Source: Bacillota bacterium (GTDB lineage: Bacteria; Bacillota; Clostridia; Christensenellales; Aristaeellaceae). Taken from it: 64,000 nucleotides of DNA. Within the stretch, counting starts at the first letter, position 1, and every line of letters begins with the position of its first letter. Below are positions 36,995-45,716 of this stretch, in pieces. Under the pieces are notes generated by a model, which was given only the letters and a program-made list of their open reading frames with translations, searched no databases and had not been told where the DNA came from. Both the position numbers and the translations under genes were made by a program. The stretch spans positions 26,418-90,417 of the forward strand of contig JAEWTC010000138.1 in NCBI GenBank assembly GCA_023459675.1, written 5' to 3'.

Positions 36995-37518
36995 AGCAGA
37001 CGCGAAGGTTGGCATTCTCGGCCGTATTCGTATCCATTATGATGGTGCTTGGCTATTTGGAAAGCCTGCTGCCAGTCTCCCCCGTTCCCGGTATCAAACT
37101 CGGGCTTGCCAACAGCGTGCTGATCGTATCCCTGTATTGGCTGGGTGTTCCCATCAGCTTTCAGATCATGGTGGTGAAAAACGTTCTGCTTGGGCTTTTC
37201 CTGGGAAACCCGATGCTCATTCCCTACAGCCTGGCGGGCGGTATCCTGAGCCTGACCCTGATGGGCTTATTGTACCGGCGCAAAGGTTTCAGCCCTGTGG
37301 GCGTCGGCATGGCCGGCGGCGTAGCGCATAACATTGGCCAGGTCGCCCTCGCAATGATTATTCTGCATACGCCGTCGCTCGTATTTTACTTGGGCTTGCT
37401 CATGCCGGCAGGGGCGGCGATGGGTTTCGTCACCGGCACAATTTCGAAAATACTCGCCAAACGCTTTCCTCCCACGCAATCCGCGCATTCCCGGATCACC
37501 AAAGACGCAAAGGAGTAA
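36991..37518 (+). CDS. Gx transporter family membrane protein (Hpre_diP_synt_I; EetB-like)
   Basis: 175 residues, about five to six membrane helices. The family was once called heptaprenyl diphosphate synthase component I, but it looks like an ECF-type S component (SVSIMMVLGYLES-like N-terminus, then PGIKLGLANSVLIVSLYW). Often found beside NusG-II and FMN-binding proteins. The start overlaps the upstream gene; GTG of the next gene follows 6 nt after the stop. A quinone, flavin or prenyl precursor are possible cargos; none is shown by the sequence. Confidence 0.82.
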   Translation: MKQTRRLAFSAVFVSIMMVLGYLESLLPVSPVPGIKLGLANSVLIVSLYWLGVPISFQIMVVKNVLLGLFLGNPMLIPYSLAGGILSLTLMGLLYRRKGFSPVGVGMAGGVAHNIGQVALAMIILHTPSLVFYLGLLMPAGAAMGFVTGTISKILAKRFPPTQSAHSRITKDAKE

Positions 37519-37523
37519 CAACC

Positions 37524-38081
37524 GTGAAGAAACAAGCCTGGCTCATCCTGACAATTATCGCCTTTATCGCGGGTTTAGCGCTGGCCGCGACGAATATGAT
37601 CACCGCCGGCCCGATCGAAGAACAGCGCGTGAAAGCGATTTTAGAGGCGCGGGCAGCCGTTTTCCCCGCTGCCGATAACTTTGTGGAGCTGCCGCTGGAC
37701 GCGGACTCAAGCTTTGACAGCATCGTGGAAGCCATGTCGGGAACCCAGCGTATCGGTTACATTTTTCAGCTTTCAGTAGCGGGTTACGCAGGGCCTATCG
37801 AAATTATCATGGGTGTGGACACGCAGGGTACCGTCAGCGGGATCTCCGTTGGAGGCTCCAAGTTTTCCGAAACTGCTGGGCTTGGAACCAAGGTCAAACT
37901 TCCCGCGTTTACCGATCAGTTTATCGGCCTTTCCGAAATGCCCGTTCTCAATGGGAATGTAGATACGATCAGCGGGGCCACTGTGAGCTCGTCCGCCGTA
38001 ATCAACGGCGTGATCCGCATCTACACGCAATGGGAAGCAACCTCCGCGGCGGATCCATCCGCCGGTTCCGTATCGCCGTAA
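37524..38081 (+). CDS. FMN-binding domain protein with flavinylation motif (RnfG-like)
   Basis: 185 residues: an N-terminal membrane helix or signal (KKQAWLILTIIAFIAGLALAA) and a single FMN-binding domain. The ApbE-type flavinylation motif is clear: DTISGATVSS, with the threonine near residue 153 as the expected covalent FMN site. The glycine-rich PIEIIMGVDTQGTVSGI block precedes it. This is an RnfG/NqrC-like electron carrier on the outer face. The start is GTG at 37524 with AAAGGAG. No apbE, rnf or nqr gene is in the window, so the flavin transferase must be elsewhere. A terminator follows. Confidence 0.88.
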   Translation: MKKQAWLILTIIAFIAGLALAATNMITAGPIEEQRVKAILEARAAVFPAADNFVELPLDADSSFDSIVEAMSGTQRIGYIFQLSVAGYAGPIEIIMGVDTQGTVSGISVGGSKFSETAGLGTKVKLPAFTDQFIGLSEMPVLNGNVDTISGATVSSSAVINGVIRIYTQWEATSAADPSAGSVSP

Positions 38082-38089
38082 ACCGCCGT

Positions 38090-38113
38090 GCCGTCCGGAT
38101 TGGGCGGCCTTTT
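38090..38113 (+). terminator. Intrinsic terminator after the FMN-binding gene
   Basis: gccgtcc (38090-38096) pairs with gggcggc (38102-38108) including one G-T pair, loop ggatt, followed by C and five Ts. Confidence 0.75.
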
Positions 38114-38225
38114 TCGTTCATCAACAGCTCTCCCGCCCTTGGGCAATCCCTGGCAGCATGAATACGATCGGTATTCTCGGTCTTTTCATAATGATCTGTC
38201 CGAATATGATAGGGAGGTATGCGCC

Positions 38226-40385
38226 ATGAAAAAAATCGTGTGTATTCTCTGTACGCTGCTCATGTTGCTGACCGTGATTTCCGTTCCCTCCGCATTGGCG
38301 ATGGAAATTGATTATTCGGGCGATTGGGTATGCCTCACCGTTGACCTTGGGGATGGCGTTCTGCTGACCGAATACGAAGGGCAGCCGTTGCCGGAGACGA
38401 TCTTTTTTACCCTGCAGCCTGACGGCGTCGTTGTGTTGACCAGCATGGGCGAGCAACAGGAAGGCATTTGGCAGAAAACCGGCGCGGGCATTTCCATTAT
38501 CGCGGATAACACGATCATTCCCTTTACCAATACGGATAATCAGCTGGTTAACACCGATCAGGGCGTTACCATGGTTTTTACCCGTGCCGAAAACGTGAAG
38601 AAGGTCGGCGGGTTCTCCACCTTGGTCAACCTTGGCAAGAACGCCGCTCCGGCGTTTGAATACGCCGGCGAGTGGCACGCGATCAGCTATGAGGCCATGG
38701 GGATTTCCAGCGGCATCGACGCTTTCTTCCCCGACGGTTTGTTCGTCACTCTGGCTGCCGACGGTACCGGAACCGTGCAGCTGACGCCTGATTACACCGA
38801 GGCGATCACCTGGGCGCAAACAGACAGCGGTATCTCCATGGACGGAAGCAATTTCCTCTACGATCCGCTGTGGGATCCGCAGATGCAAACGCTTTCGCTT
38901 TGCTATGCATCCGACGTTATTCGAATCGTGTTTGAGAAGACGATTGGGACGGAACAGACCCCCACCGCCATGCCCGAAATTACTCTGGTTCCAGAAATCA
39001 CCCCCGCGCCGGCAGCGGCGGGTACGCTTCCCCAAGCCTACACCTGCACCTTTTTCAACGCCGCATTCCCTGACGGCTGGGTGCAGGATGAATACAACAC
39101 CTACAACTATGATACCTATTATTCGGCGCAGTATAACCTGAACGATCAGGATAACTGGACCATCAGCAACGTTCGCATCGAAGCGAGCGTTGATGAGGTC
39201 GCCAACTATCGTTACGCGCTGGACACGCTGACGCAAACGGCGGCGGCGGCCGGCATCGAAACGCTTGAGCAAAGGCAGATCGGCGGGTATGACTTTGTAG
39301 GCGCCGTTACGGGAGACTACTGGCTGACCGGCACGTATCTGGCACGGGTGCCCGAGGCTTCAATGACGCTGACGATTACCATATCGGAGCCCGGAAAAAT
39401 TGAGGAAGTCCTCCCGGCTATACTGGACTCCGTTCTCTTCACCTTCCCTATTCCCAATCCGCCGCTGATGGATCCGCCGCTGCCGGAAGACGGCGTACCC
39501 TACCAACCCTCCACCGGCGCCGTAAGCGTTGGCGGATATACCCTGCAAGCGCAATGGCTGCCTGCGGGCGATTCCATTATACCCAAGGATGCGTATTACA
39601 ATGGCATGGCTGCGGTTGGCGAAAAAGTGTATTTGCTCACCAGCCAGCTGCTGCGCAGTTATACCCGCAACGGCAATCAGCTGGTCAGCGCCGGCGAACC
39701 GCTGGACCTTGGGGATAATTACAGCTACCTCAGCGCCGCGCAGGACGGAACGCTGTTTATCACCGACGGTTATTACCGCGTGCTGGCGGTGAAAGACGGC
39801 GCAACGAATTCCTATGATCTGGACAGCTATCTTGCGATCCACCCCGACGGGCAGTGGGGGCTTGGGTTCTGGTCCTCCTACAATGTGAAGAGGCTGACCT
39901 TTTCAGCGGACGGCATGGCAACGCAGGATTGGATCCTCACCAACCTGGACAACGACGCCGCGCGGACCGGCAGATTCTCAACCATTTCCTATATTACGAT
40001 CACGGCGGACCGCATCTTCGTAGCCGGCATGGATACGCAGGCCGGCAATGCGACGCGGATTGCGATGTACGATCTCGACGGCAATGAGCTGGCGACGTTC
40101 GGCGGTAAGGATTGGAGTGAGGACTCCTATTTCGGAAACGTGACGGGTATCGTGCAAACCAAGAACGGGATCATCGCGCTGGACGGTTACTATCAGACAT
40201 TCCGTCTCTTCTCACTGGACGGCACGTATCTTGGCAGCGCGCACTGCGATGAGCTGCTGGGGACAAACTATCCGTGGCCGGTAACGCTTGTGCCGACCGA
40301 GGGCGGCGCGCTTGCGCTGATTTCCCAGGAACGCGCCGATCAGTCCGCAACCGAACTGCTTGTGTTTGAGATTACCGGGTTCTGA
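38226..40385 (+). CDS. Large secreted protein with duplicated N-terminal domain and a beta-propeller-like C-terminal half
   Basis: 719 residues, not recognised. A signal peptide (1-25, ending PSALA) is followed by two related beta domains of about 90 residues, each beginning G-[DE]-W (GDWVCLTVDL, GEWHAISYEAMG) and ending in a -V.MVFTR / -VIRIVFEK strand. A Thr/Pro linker (TPTAMPEITLVPEITPAP) leads to a PsbP/DUF1795-like domain (about 265-420). The last 280 residues contain repeated blade-like strands (GEKVYLLTSQLL, DGTLFITDGYYRVLAV, NGIIALDGYYQTFRL), consistent with a beta-propeller. The ATG at 38226 has AGGGAGG upstream. The adenine deaminase gene follows by 1 nt, but no functional link is evident. 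Confidence 0.7.
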   Translation: MKKIVCILCTLLMLLTVISVPSALAMEIDYSGDWVCLTVDLGDGVLLTEYEGQPLPETIFFTLQPDGVVVLTSMGEQQEGIWQKTGAGISIIADNTIIPFTNTDNQLVNTDQGVTMVFTRAENVKKVGGFSTLVNLGKNAAPAFEYAGEWHAISYEAMGISSGIDAFFPDGLFVTLAADGTGTVQLTPDYTEAITWAQTDSGISMDGSNFLYDPLWDPQMQTLSLCYASDVIRIVFEKTIGTEQTPTAMPEITLVPEITPAPAAAGTLPQAYTCTFFNAAFPDGWVQDEYNTYNYDTYYSAQYNLNDQDNWTISNVRIEASVDEVANYRYALDTLTQTAAAAGIETLEQRQIGGYDFVGAVTGDYWLTGTYLARVPEASMTLTITISEPGKIEEVLPAILDSVLFTFPIPNPPLMDPPLPEDGVPYQPSTGAVSVGGYTLQAQWLPAGDSIIPKDAYYNGMAAVGEKVYLLTSQLLRSYTRNGNQLVSAGEPLDLGDNYSYLSAAQDGTLFITDGYYRVLAVKDGATNSYDLDSYLAIHPDGQWGLGFWSSYNVKRLTFSADGMATQDWILTNLDNDAARTGRFSTISYITITADRIFVAGMDTQAGNATRIAMYDLDGNELATFGGKDWSEDSYFGNVTGIVQTKNGIIALDGYYQTFRLFSLDGTYLGSAHCDELLGTNYPWPVTLVPTEGGALALISQERADQSATELLVFEITGF

Positions 40386-40386
40386 A

Positions 40387-42084
40387 ATGAGCAAAACACG
40401 CACTACCGCCGAATTGATTGCCGTGGCCGCGGGCCGCAGCACGCCTGATCTCGTATTCAGGCAAGCCAACGTTATCAATGTTTTCACCAGAGAGATCGTC
40501 AAGGCGGACGTCGCCGTTGCGGGCAGCCAAATTGCCGGCGTCGGCGCATATCGCGGACCCCGGGAAATAGATTGCGACGGTCTGTATCTTTGTCCCGGTT
40601 TGATCGACGCGCACTGCCATATTGAAAGCTCGATGGCCGCACCCGCGGAATTCTGCCGCGCGGTGCTGCCATCGGGCACCACTGCCCTGATTGCGGACCC
40701 GCATGAGATTGTGAACGTATGCGGCGCGGCAGGGCTTCGTTTTATGTTGGAGCAGGCAGCAAAAGCCGTATGCGATCTGTATTTCATGCTGCCGTCCTGC
40801 GTGCCCGCAACCGATCTGGAAACGTCTGGCGCGGTGTTTACCGCGCAGGATATGAAGCCGTTTCTGCGCCATCCGCGCGTGCTTGGCCTTGCGGAGGTGA
40901 TGAACGTTCCGGGCGTTCTCGGCTGTGTGCCCGCTATGATGGAAAAAATCCGGTTGTTTTCAAAATTCAAAATAGACGGCCATGCGCCGGGTCTGTCCGG
41001 CGAAGCGCTGCAGGCCTATGCGGCTGCCGGTATCACAACGGATCACGAATCCGTTATGTTCTCCGAAGTGCTCGAAAAGGCACGCGCCGGGATTGCCGTA
41101 ATGATCCGCGAGGGCAGCGCCGCGCATAATTTAACCGCCATTCTTGCCGGAGTACTGGAAGCGAAGCTACCCACAAGCCGTTTGCTGTTCTGTACGGACG
41201 ATAAACACCTCGACGACATCCGGCGCGACGGGCATATTATACAGAATGTGCGCATGGCCATCGCGCTTGGTATGAATCCGATTGAAGCGATCTGTATGGC
41301 GACGCTCAACACAGCGGAGCACTATGGTTTTTCCCAGTGCGGCGCGATTGCGCCCGGGCTGCTTGCCGATCTGCTGCTTCTTTCCGACCTGCATACCATG
41401 CGGATTGAATCCGTTTATAAATCCGGCGTTTCTTCCGCCGTACTTCTTGACAGTCCGCCCCCGCCGCTTGCCGTTCCTGAAGAAATCCTACATTCCGTTC
41501 ATACAAAGACGATCGTGCCGGACGATTTGCGTTTGCCGGTGCAGGGCGTGACCGACGTGCTGGAGATGGTTCCCTCGCAGCTGCTGACCCGCCATTTACG
41601 GGAAGCGGTTCCGGCTCGTCAGGGTTTCTTTCAGCCAGACTCCTGCTATACAAAGCTTTGCGTTGTGGAACGCCACGGCAGGAACGGCAATATTGCCGTG
41701 GCTCCGTTGAAAGGTTATGGAATAACGGGCGGCGCCATTGCCACGTCGGTAGCGCACGACAGCCATAATATTATCGCCGCCGGCGATAACGACCGGGATC
41801 TGGCGCTTGCCATCAACCATATCCGTAAAATCAACGGCGGGTATGCCGTGGTTGAGAACGGGCAGGTGACTGGCTCGCTTGCGCTGACGATCGCCGGGCT
41901 GATGAGCGCCGAACCGCACACGGTGATCGAGCAGGCAACCAACGACATACTAGCCCGGGCAGGCAGGCTGCACATCAGCGCGGGTATCGAACCGTTCATC
42001 AGCCTGTCGTTTCTGGCGCTGCCCGTGATCCCCACCCTGCGTCTGACCGATCAGGGCCTTATCGACCTTTTTCAAAGTTCGTAA
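40387..42084 (+). CDS. ade: Adenine deaminase
   Basis: Converts adenine to hypoxanthine in purine salvage. 565 residues from the ATG at 40387; the 9 codons before it in frame run inside the previous gene. The amidohydrolase metal-binding blocks are intact: GLIDAHCHIESSM, DPHEIVNVCG, then DGHAPGL, TTDHES and CTDDKHLDDI. The C-terminal domain has GGAIATSVAHDSHNIIAAG, typical of Ade. No good ribosome binding site is seen; the start is 1 nt after the upstream stop, so translation is probably coupled. Confidence 0.94.
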   Translation: MSKTRTTAELIAVAAGRSTPDLVFRQANVINVFTREIVKADVAVAGSQIAGVGAYRGPREIDCDGLYLCPGLIDAHCHIESSMAAPAEFCRAVLPSGTTALIADPHEIVNVCGAAGLRFMLEQAAKAVCDLYFMLPSCVPATDLETSGAVFTAQDMKPFLRHPRVLGLAEVMNVPGVLGCVPAMMEKIRLFSKFKIDGHAPGLSGEALQAYAAAGITTDHESVMFSEVLEKARAGIAVMIREGSAAHNLTAILAGVLEAKLPTSRLLFCTDDKHLDDIRRDGHIIQNVRMAIALGMNPIEAICMATLNTAEHYGFSQCGAIAPGLLADLLLLSDLHTMRIESVYKSGVSSAVLLDSPPPPLAVPEEILHSVHTKTIVPDDLRLPVQGVTDVLEMVPSQLLTRHLREAVPARQGFFQPDSCYTKLCVVERHGRNGNIAVAPLKGYGITGGAIATSVAHDSHNIIAAGDNDRDLALAINHIRKINGGYAVVENGQVTGSLALTIAGLMSAEPHTVIEQATNDILARAGRLHISAGIEPFISLSFLALPVIPTLRLTDQGLIDLFQSS

Positions 42085-42100
42085 CGCTAAAAGCGCATCC

Positions 42101-42125
42101 AACCGGAAGGGCTTCGGTTTTCTTT
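42101..42125 (+). terminator. Probable intrinsic terminator after ade
   Basis: aaccg-aag (42101-42109, one bulged G) pairs with cttcggtt (42112-42119), followed by a T-rich tail (ttctttg). Confidence 0.6.
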
Positions 42126-42168
42126 GTGTTCAAAAGCCGCCAAATCACATTCCGGGGCGCGGAAACGC

Positions 42169-42197
42169 TTTACACCAAACAGGCGAAATGCTACAAT
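42169..42197 (+). promoter_or_regulatory. Sigma-A promoter for ridA-nfnAB
   Basis: TTTACA (42169-42174), 17-nt spacer, TACAAT (42192-42197), about 78 nt before the ridA start. Confidence 0.65.
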
Positions 42198-42274
42198 ACC
42201 AATTGCCTGTTAAATGATTCACAATATTGAACGCACGTTTTCCGTTTGACTGAAACATTGAAGGAGGTTTGTTT

Positions 42275-42649
42275 TTGAAACACATCGTACAAACCGCATC
42301 CGCGCCAAAAGCCGTAGGCCCGTACTCGCAGGCCGTTTCAACAGGCGCGCTGGTGTTCACCTCCGGTCAGCTTGGCATCGATATGCAGACCGGCAAGCTG
42401 GCGGACGGCGTGGAGGCGCAGGCCAGGCACGCGCTGCTCAACCTGGGGCAGGTGCTGGCCGCGGAAGGGCTGGACTATGCAAGCGTCGTAAAGACCACCG
42501 TCTTTCTGGCAAACATGGCAGATTTCGCCGCCGTCAACGCGGTTTACCAGAGCTTTTTCACGAAGGAATTCCCGGCTCGCAGCTGCGTGCAGGTTGCCGC
42601 GCTGCCTTTAGGCGGGCTTGTAGAAGTTGAATGCATTGCCATTCGTTAA
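42275..42649 (+). CDS. ridA: Enamine/imine deaminase RidA
   Basis: A trimeric YjgF/YER057c/UK114 protein that hydrolyses reactive 2-aminoacrylate-type imines. 124 residues. The N-terminus KHIVQTASAPKAVGPYSQAV and C-terminal block PARSCVQVAALPLGGLVEVE (with the catalytic Arg) are typical. The start is TTG at 42275, with AGGAGG (42262-42267) 7 nt ahead; another TTG two codons earlier is too close to the site. Followed 15 nt later by nfnA. Confidence 0.95.
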   Translation: MKHIVQTASAPKAVGPYSQAVSTGALVFTSGQLGIDMQTGKLADGVEAQARHALLNLGQVLAAEGLDYASVVKTTVFLANMADFAAVNAVYQSFFTKEFPARSCVQVAALPLGGLVEVECIAIR

Positions 42650-42664
42650 AGAAGGGGAAGCGCC

Positions 42665-43507
42665 ATGTTTACAATTCTTGAGAAGAAACTGCTCAACCCG
42701 ACCGTAGCACAAATCGTTATCAATGCCCCGCTGATTGCAAAAAAGGCGGAAGCGGGCCAGTTCGTGATCCTGCGGGCAAAGGCTACCAGCGAACGCCTGC
42801 CCTTAACCGTTGCCGCTTATGATCGCGAACACGGCACCATTACGCTGATCTTTCAGATCGTCGGCATGGGAACGGCAGAGCTCAACTCGCTGGAGCAGGG
42901 CGACGCAATTCTGGATTGCGTCGGACCGCTGGGAGAACCGACGCATACCGAAGGGCTGCACAAGGTATGCGTAGTGGGAGGCGGCGTAGGCTGCGCAATC
43001 GCCCTGCCGGTGGCGCGGAAGCTTTATCATCAAGGCGCGGAAGTGCACAGCGTGATCGGCTTCCGTACCAAAGATCTGGTGATTTTGGAAGACGCGTTCA
43101 AAGCCGTCAGCAAGGAACTCCGCGTGATGACCGACGACGGAACCCATGGTGAAAAGGGGCTGGTTACCTCTGCGCTGGAAGCCTTAATTCAGGCAGGCAA
43201 CCAGTACGACGAGGTCATCGCCATCGGGCCGCTTGTGATGATGAAGTTCGTTTGCCTGCTCACCCGAAAGTACGGCATTAAGACGGTCGTCAGCATGAAC
43301 CCCATCATGGTGGATGGCACGGGGATGTGCGGCGGGTGCCGCTTGACCGTAGGCGGCGAGACCAAGTTCGCCTGCGTGGACGGGCCGGATTTTGACGGCC
43401 ATCTGGTAGATTTCGACGAGGCGATCAGCCGCAGTTCCATGTATACCGAATTCGAGTGCTGCGCCAGAGACGAAGCCTGTAACCTGTTTGCCAAGGAGGT
43501 TCGCTGA
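42665..43507 (+). CDS. nfnA: NfnA: FAD/NAD- and [2Fe-2S]-binding subunit of ferredoxin:NADP oxidoreductase
   Basis: 280 residues of the ferredoxin-NADP reductase fold. FAD-binding RLPLTVAAYD, then a nucleotide-binding CVVGGGVGCAIALPVARKLY. The C-terminus holds the [2Fe-2S] cysteines (GTGMCGGCRLTVGGETKFAC, plus a further C near the end). This is the small subunit of NfnAB, the electron-bifurcating transhydrogenase of clostridia that couples NADH, NADPH and ferredoxin; the same pair is also called sulfide dehydrogenase. The nfnB ribosome binding site lies in its last codons. Confidence 0.92.
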   Translation: MFTILEKKLLNPTVAQIVINAPLIAKKAEAGQFVILRAKATSERLPLTVAAYDREHGTITLIFQIVGMGTAELNSLEQGDAILDCVGPLGEPTHTEGLHKVCVVGGGVGCAIALPVARKLYHQGAEVHSVIGFRTKDLVILEDAFKAVSKELRVMTDDGTHGEKGLVTSALEALIQAGNQYDEVIAIGPLVMMKFVCLLTRKYGIKTVVSMNPIMVDGTGMCGGCRLTVGGETKFACVDGPDFDGHLVDFDEAISRSSMYTEFECCARDEACNLFAKEVR

Positions 43508-43508
43508 T

Positions 43509-44903
43509 ATGCCCGAACGTAATATGAGCTTAACCCAAACTCCGATGCCCGTACAGGAGCCGGAGGTCCGTAACCGTAATTTCAGCGAGGTTGCGCTAGG
43601 ATATACGCTGGACATGGCGATCAACGAGGCGAAGCGCTGCCTTGGCTGCAAAAACAAGCCCTGCGTTTCGCAATGCCCGGTAATGATCGACATCCCGGCG
43701 TTTATCGGTAAGGTCGCGGAAGGCGAACTGGAAGGCGCGTTTGAAGTGCTGAGCGCGGATACCTCGCTGCCTGCGGTGTGCGGCCGCGTATGCCCGCAGG
43801 AAACCCAATGCGAGCAGGTTTGCGTGCGCAATAAAAAGGGCGACAGCGTGGGAATTGGCCGTTTGGAACGCTTCGTAGCCGATTGGCACAGGGCGCATAG
43901 CAGCCAAACCGCCGAGATACCGGCGCATAACGGCCACAAGGTAGCCGTGATCGGCGCAGGCCCGGCAGGATTAACCTGCGCGGGAGATTTGGCCAAGCTC
44001 GGCTATGAAACCACCATTTTCGAAGCCCTGCATATGGCGGGCGGCGTGCTGGTATACGGCATTCCGGAGTTCCGCCTCCCCAAGTCGATTGTAGAGCACG
44101 AGATCAACAATTTGAAAGCGCTGGGCGTTAAGATTGAAACCAACGTGGTGATCGGAAAAACGCTGACGATCGACGAGCTGTTTGCGCAGGGGTTCGAGGC
44201 GGTGTTCATCGGCAGCGGCGCCGGGCTTCCCAATTTTATGCGGATCCCGGGCGAAAGCCTGAAAGGCGTGTACAGCGCCAACGAATACCTGACCCGCATC
44301 AACCTGATGAAGGCTTACGACAACGCCAGCCGCACCCCCATCCAGAAAAGCAAGGCCGTTGCGGTGGTCGGCGGCGGCAACGTGGCGATGGACGCCGCCC
44401 GCTGCGCAAAGCGGATGGGCGCGGAGACCGTGTATATCGTATATCGCCGCGGCCGTGCGGAGCTGCCGGCGAGGTTGGAAGAAGTGGAACACGCCGAGGA
44501 AGAGGGTATTATTTTTAAACTGCTCACCAACCCGATTGAGGTTCTGGGAACGGAAAAAGGTTGGGTGAAGGGCTTGAAGTGCGTGGAGATGGAGCTTGGC
44601 GAGCCGGACGACAGCGGCCGCCGCCGCCCCATAGTAAAAGCCGGGAGCGAGTTTGTGCTGGATGTGGATACCATGATCATGGCCATCGGCACCAGCCCCA
44701 ATCCCCTCTTGCGCAAGACCACGAAAGGGCTGGAGACCAACAAATGGGGCTGCCTTGTAACCCGTAACGACGACGGCCTGACCAGCCGTGACCATGTGTA
44801 CGCGGGCGGCGACGCCGTTACCGGGGCGGCAACCGTTATCCTGGCTATGGGCGCCGGTAAAAAGGCAGCCGCCGCCATCCATCAGGATATCATGGGCGGC
44901 TGA
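43509..44903 (+). CDS. nfnB: NfnB: large subunit of NADH-dependent ferredoxin:NADP oxidoreductase (GltA-type)
   Basis: 464 residues, homologous to the small subunit of glutamate synthase. Two [4Fe-4S] motifs at the N-terminus (CLGCKNKPCVSQCP; CGRVCPQETQCEQVC), then FAD-binding VAVIGAGPAGLTCAGDLAKL and NADPH-binding VAVVGGGNVAMDAARCAKRM. Start at 43509 because AAGGAGG lies 9 nt upstream within nfnA. No large gltB gene adjoins it, which supports an Nfn role rather than glutamate synthase. Two terminators follow. Confidence 0.92.
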   Translation: MPERNMSLTQTPMPVQEPEVRNRNFSEVALGYTLDMAINEAKRCLGCKNKPCVSQCPVMIDIPAFIGKVAEGELEGAFEVLSADTSLPAVCGRVCPQETQCEQVCVRNKKGDSVGIGRLERFVADWHRAHSSQTAEIPAHNGHKVAVIGAGPAGLTCAGDLAKLGYETTIFEALHMAGGVLVYGIPEFRLPKSIVEHEINNLKALGVKIETNVVIGKTLTIDELFAQGFEAVFIGSGAGLPNFMRIPGESLKGVYSANEYLTRINLMKAYDNASRTPIQKSKAVAVVGGGNVAMDAARCAKRMGAETVYIVYRRGRAELPARLEEVEHAEEEGIIFKLLTNPIEVLGTEKGWVKGLKCVEMELGEPDDSGRRRPIVKAGSEFVLDVDTMIMAIGTSPNPLLRKTTKGLETNKWGCLVTRNDDGLTSRDHVYAGGDAVTGAATVILAMGAGKKAAAAIHQDIMGG

Positions 44904-44925
44904 CATAGTATCGGAATGAACCATT

Positions 44926-44958
44926 GGAGGAGCGGGCAAGCGCCAGCTCCTCCTTTTT
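44926..44958 (+). terminator. Intrinsic terminator after nfnB
   Basis: ggaggagc (44926-44933) pairs with gctcctcc (44946-44953), followed by five Ts. Confidence 0.88.
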
Positions 44959-44983
44959 CCGGGTATCCGTTTTGCTGAAACAA

Positions 44984-45018
44984 AAAACGACGGGCGGTCT
45001 GACGACCGCCCGATTTTT
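44984..45018. terminator. Bidirectional terminator
   Basis: cgggcggtc (44991-44999) and gaccgcccg (45004-45012), loop tgac, with six As before and five Ts after. It probably serves the minus-strand DUF1292 gene. Confidence 0.85.
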
Positions 45019-45087
45019 CATTTCCCTATTCAGTTGTCCACACAGTGTTCCGCCGGACAACGGGATGAGGTGGAATATCGCCCCGGC

Positions 45088-45471
45088 TTATTCTTCTCCG
45101 TCGTCGGATGCGTCCTCATCAAACGTTGCTTCCGCTACGCGGATCAGCTGTTCCAGGAGATCTTCATCCTCTACGGGCACGAACTCTTCCATTTCCTCGT
45201 CGTCTTCCGAAGGGACGACCTTCATTACATAGAGTTCCACGGTTTCTTCTTCGTCGCAATCTTCGTGCTCGCAGCATTCGTGGTCATGGCAGCAATCCGT
45301 CGATTGGGCTTCGCCCAGGATAACGTACTCTTCGCCGTTATAGAAGAAATAGCGGATGACTTCCATAAGGATCGTGTTCCCATCTTCGTCGACGCCTTCG
45401 ATAAGATCCACTTCCTCGGGTTCGTCTGCGGCCATGCCACCGATCCGTTGGTTTTCGTAATTATTGTTCAA
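45088..45471 (-). CDS. DUF1292-family acidic protein with a Cys/His insert
   Basis: 127 residues, strongly acidic. The DUF1292 core is recognisable (IEGVDEDGNTILMEVIRYFF, then YNGEEYVILGEA and ELYVMKVV). Between them lies CCHDHECCEHEDC, a cluster of six cysteines and three histidines that DUF1292 proteins often have in a shorter form. It may bind zinc or another metal. The start is TTG (45471) with GGGGAG 6 nt upstream. Cytoplasmic, function unknown. Confidence 0.85.
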   Translation of the reverse strand: MNNNYENQRIGGMAADEPEEVDLIEGVDEDGNTILMEVIRYFFYNGEEYVILGEAQSTDCCHDHECCEHEDCDEEETVELYVMKVVPSEDDEEMEEFVPVEDEDLLEQLIRVAEATFDEDASDDGEE

Positions 45472-45662
45472 TGGAATCTCCCCGCTTTCCGAGCCTTACT
45501 GAACCGACCATTCGGGCTCAGCTATAGTATACACCATCCCAATGAGATTCTCAAGTATCTGCTTTCCCATAGGAGGATCGCGGAGGTAAAATGTTCGTAA
45601 ACAGGATGTTCCACGCATAAATTGCGGCGTACGCGGTTGTTTGGCTTCTTTTGGAGCAATCG

Positions 45663-45694
45663 AAAAAGACGAACCGCAAAGGTTCGTCTTTTTT
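45663..45694 (-). terminator. Terminator of the opp operon
   Basis: aaaaagacgaacc (45663-45675) pairs with ggttcgtctttttt (45681-45694); on the minus strand it ends in a T-run, directly after the small membrane protein gene. Confidence 0.9.
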
Positions 45695-45716
45695 ACGAGG
45701 AAGCGAGATGACCCCG

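Noticed and set aside
43509..44903. Small subunit of glutamate synthase
   Set aside because: The protein is homologous to it, but there is no large subunit gene and the adjacent FAD/[2Fe-2S] protein indicates the NfnAB pair.
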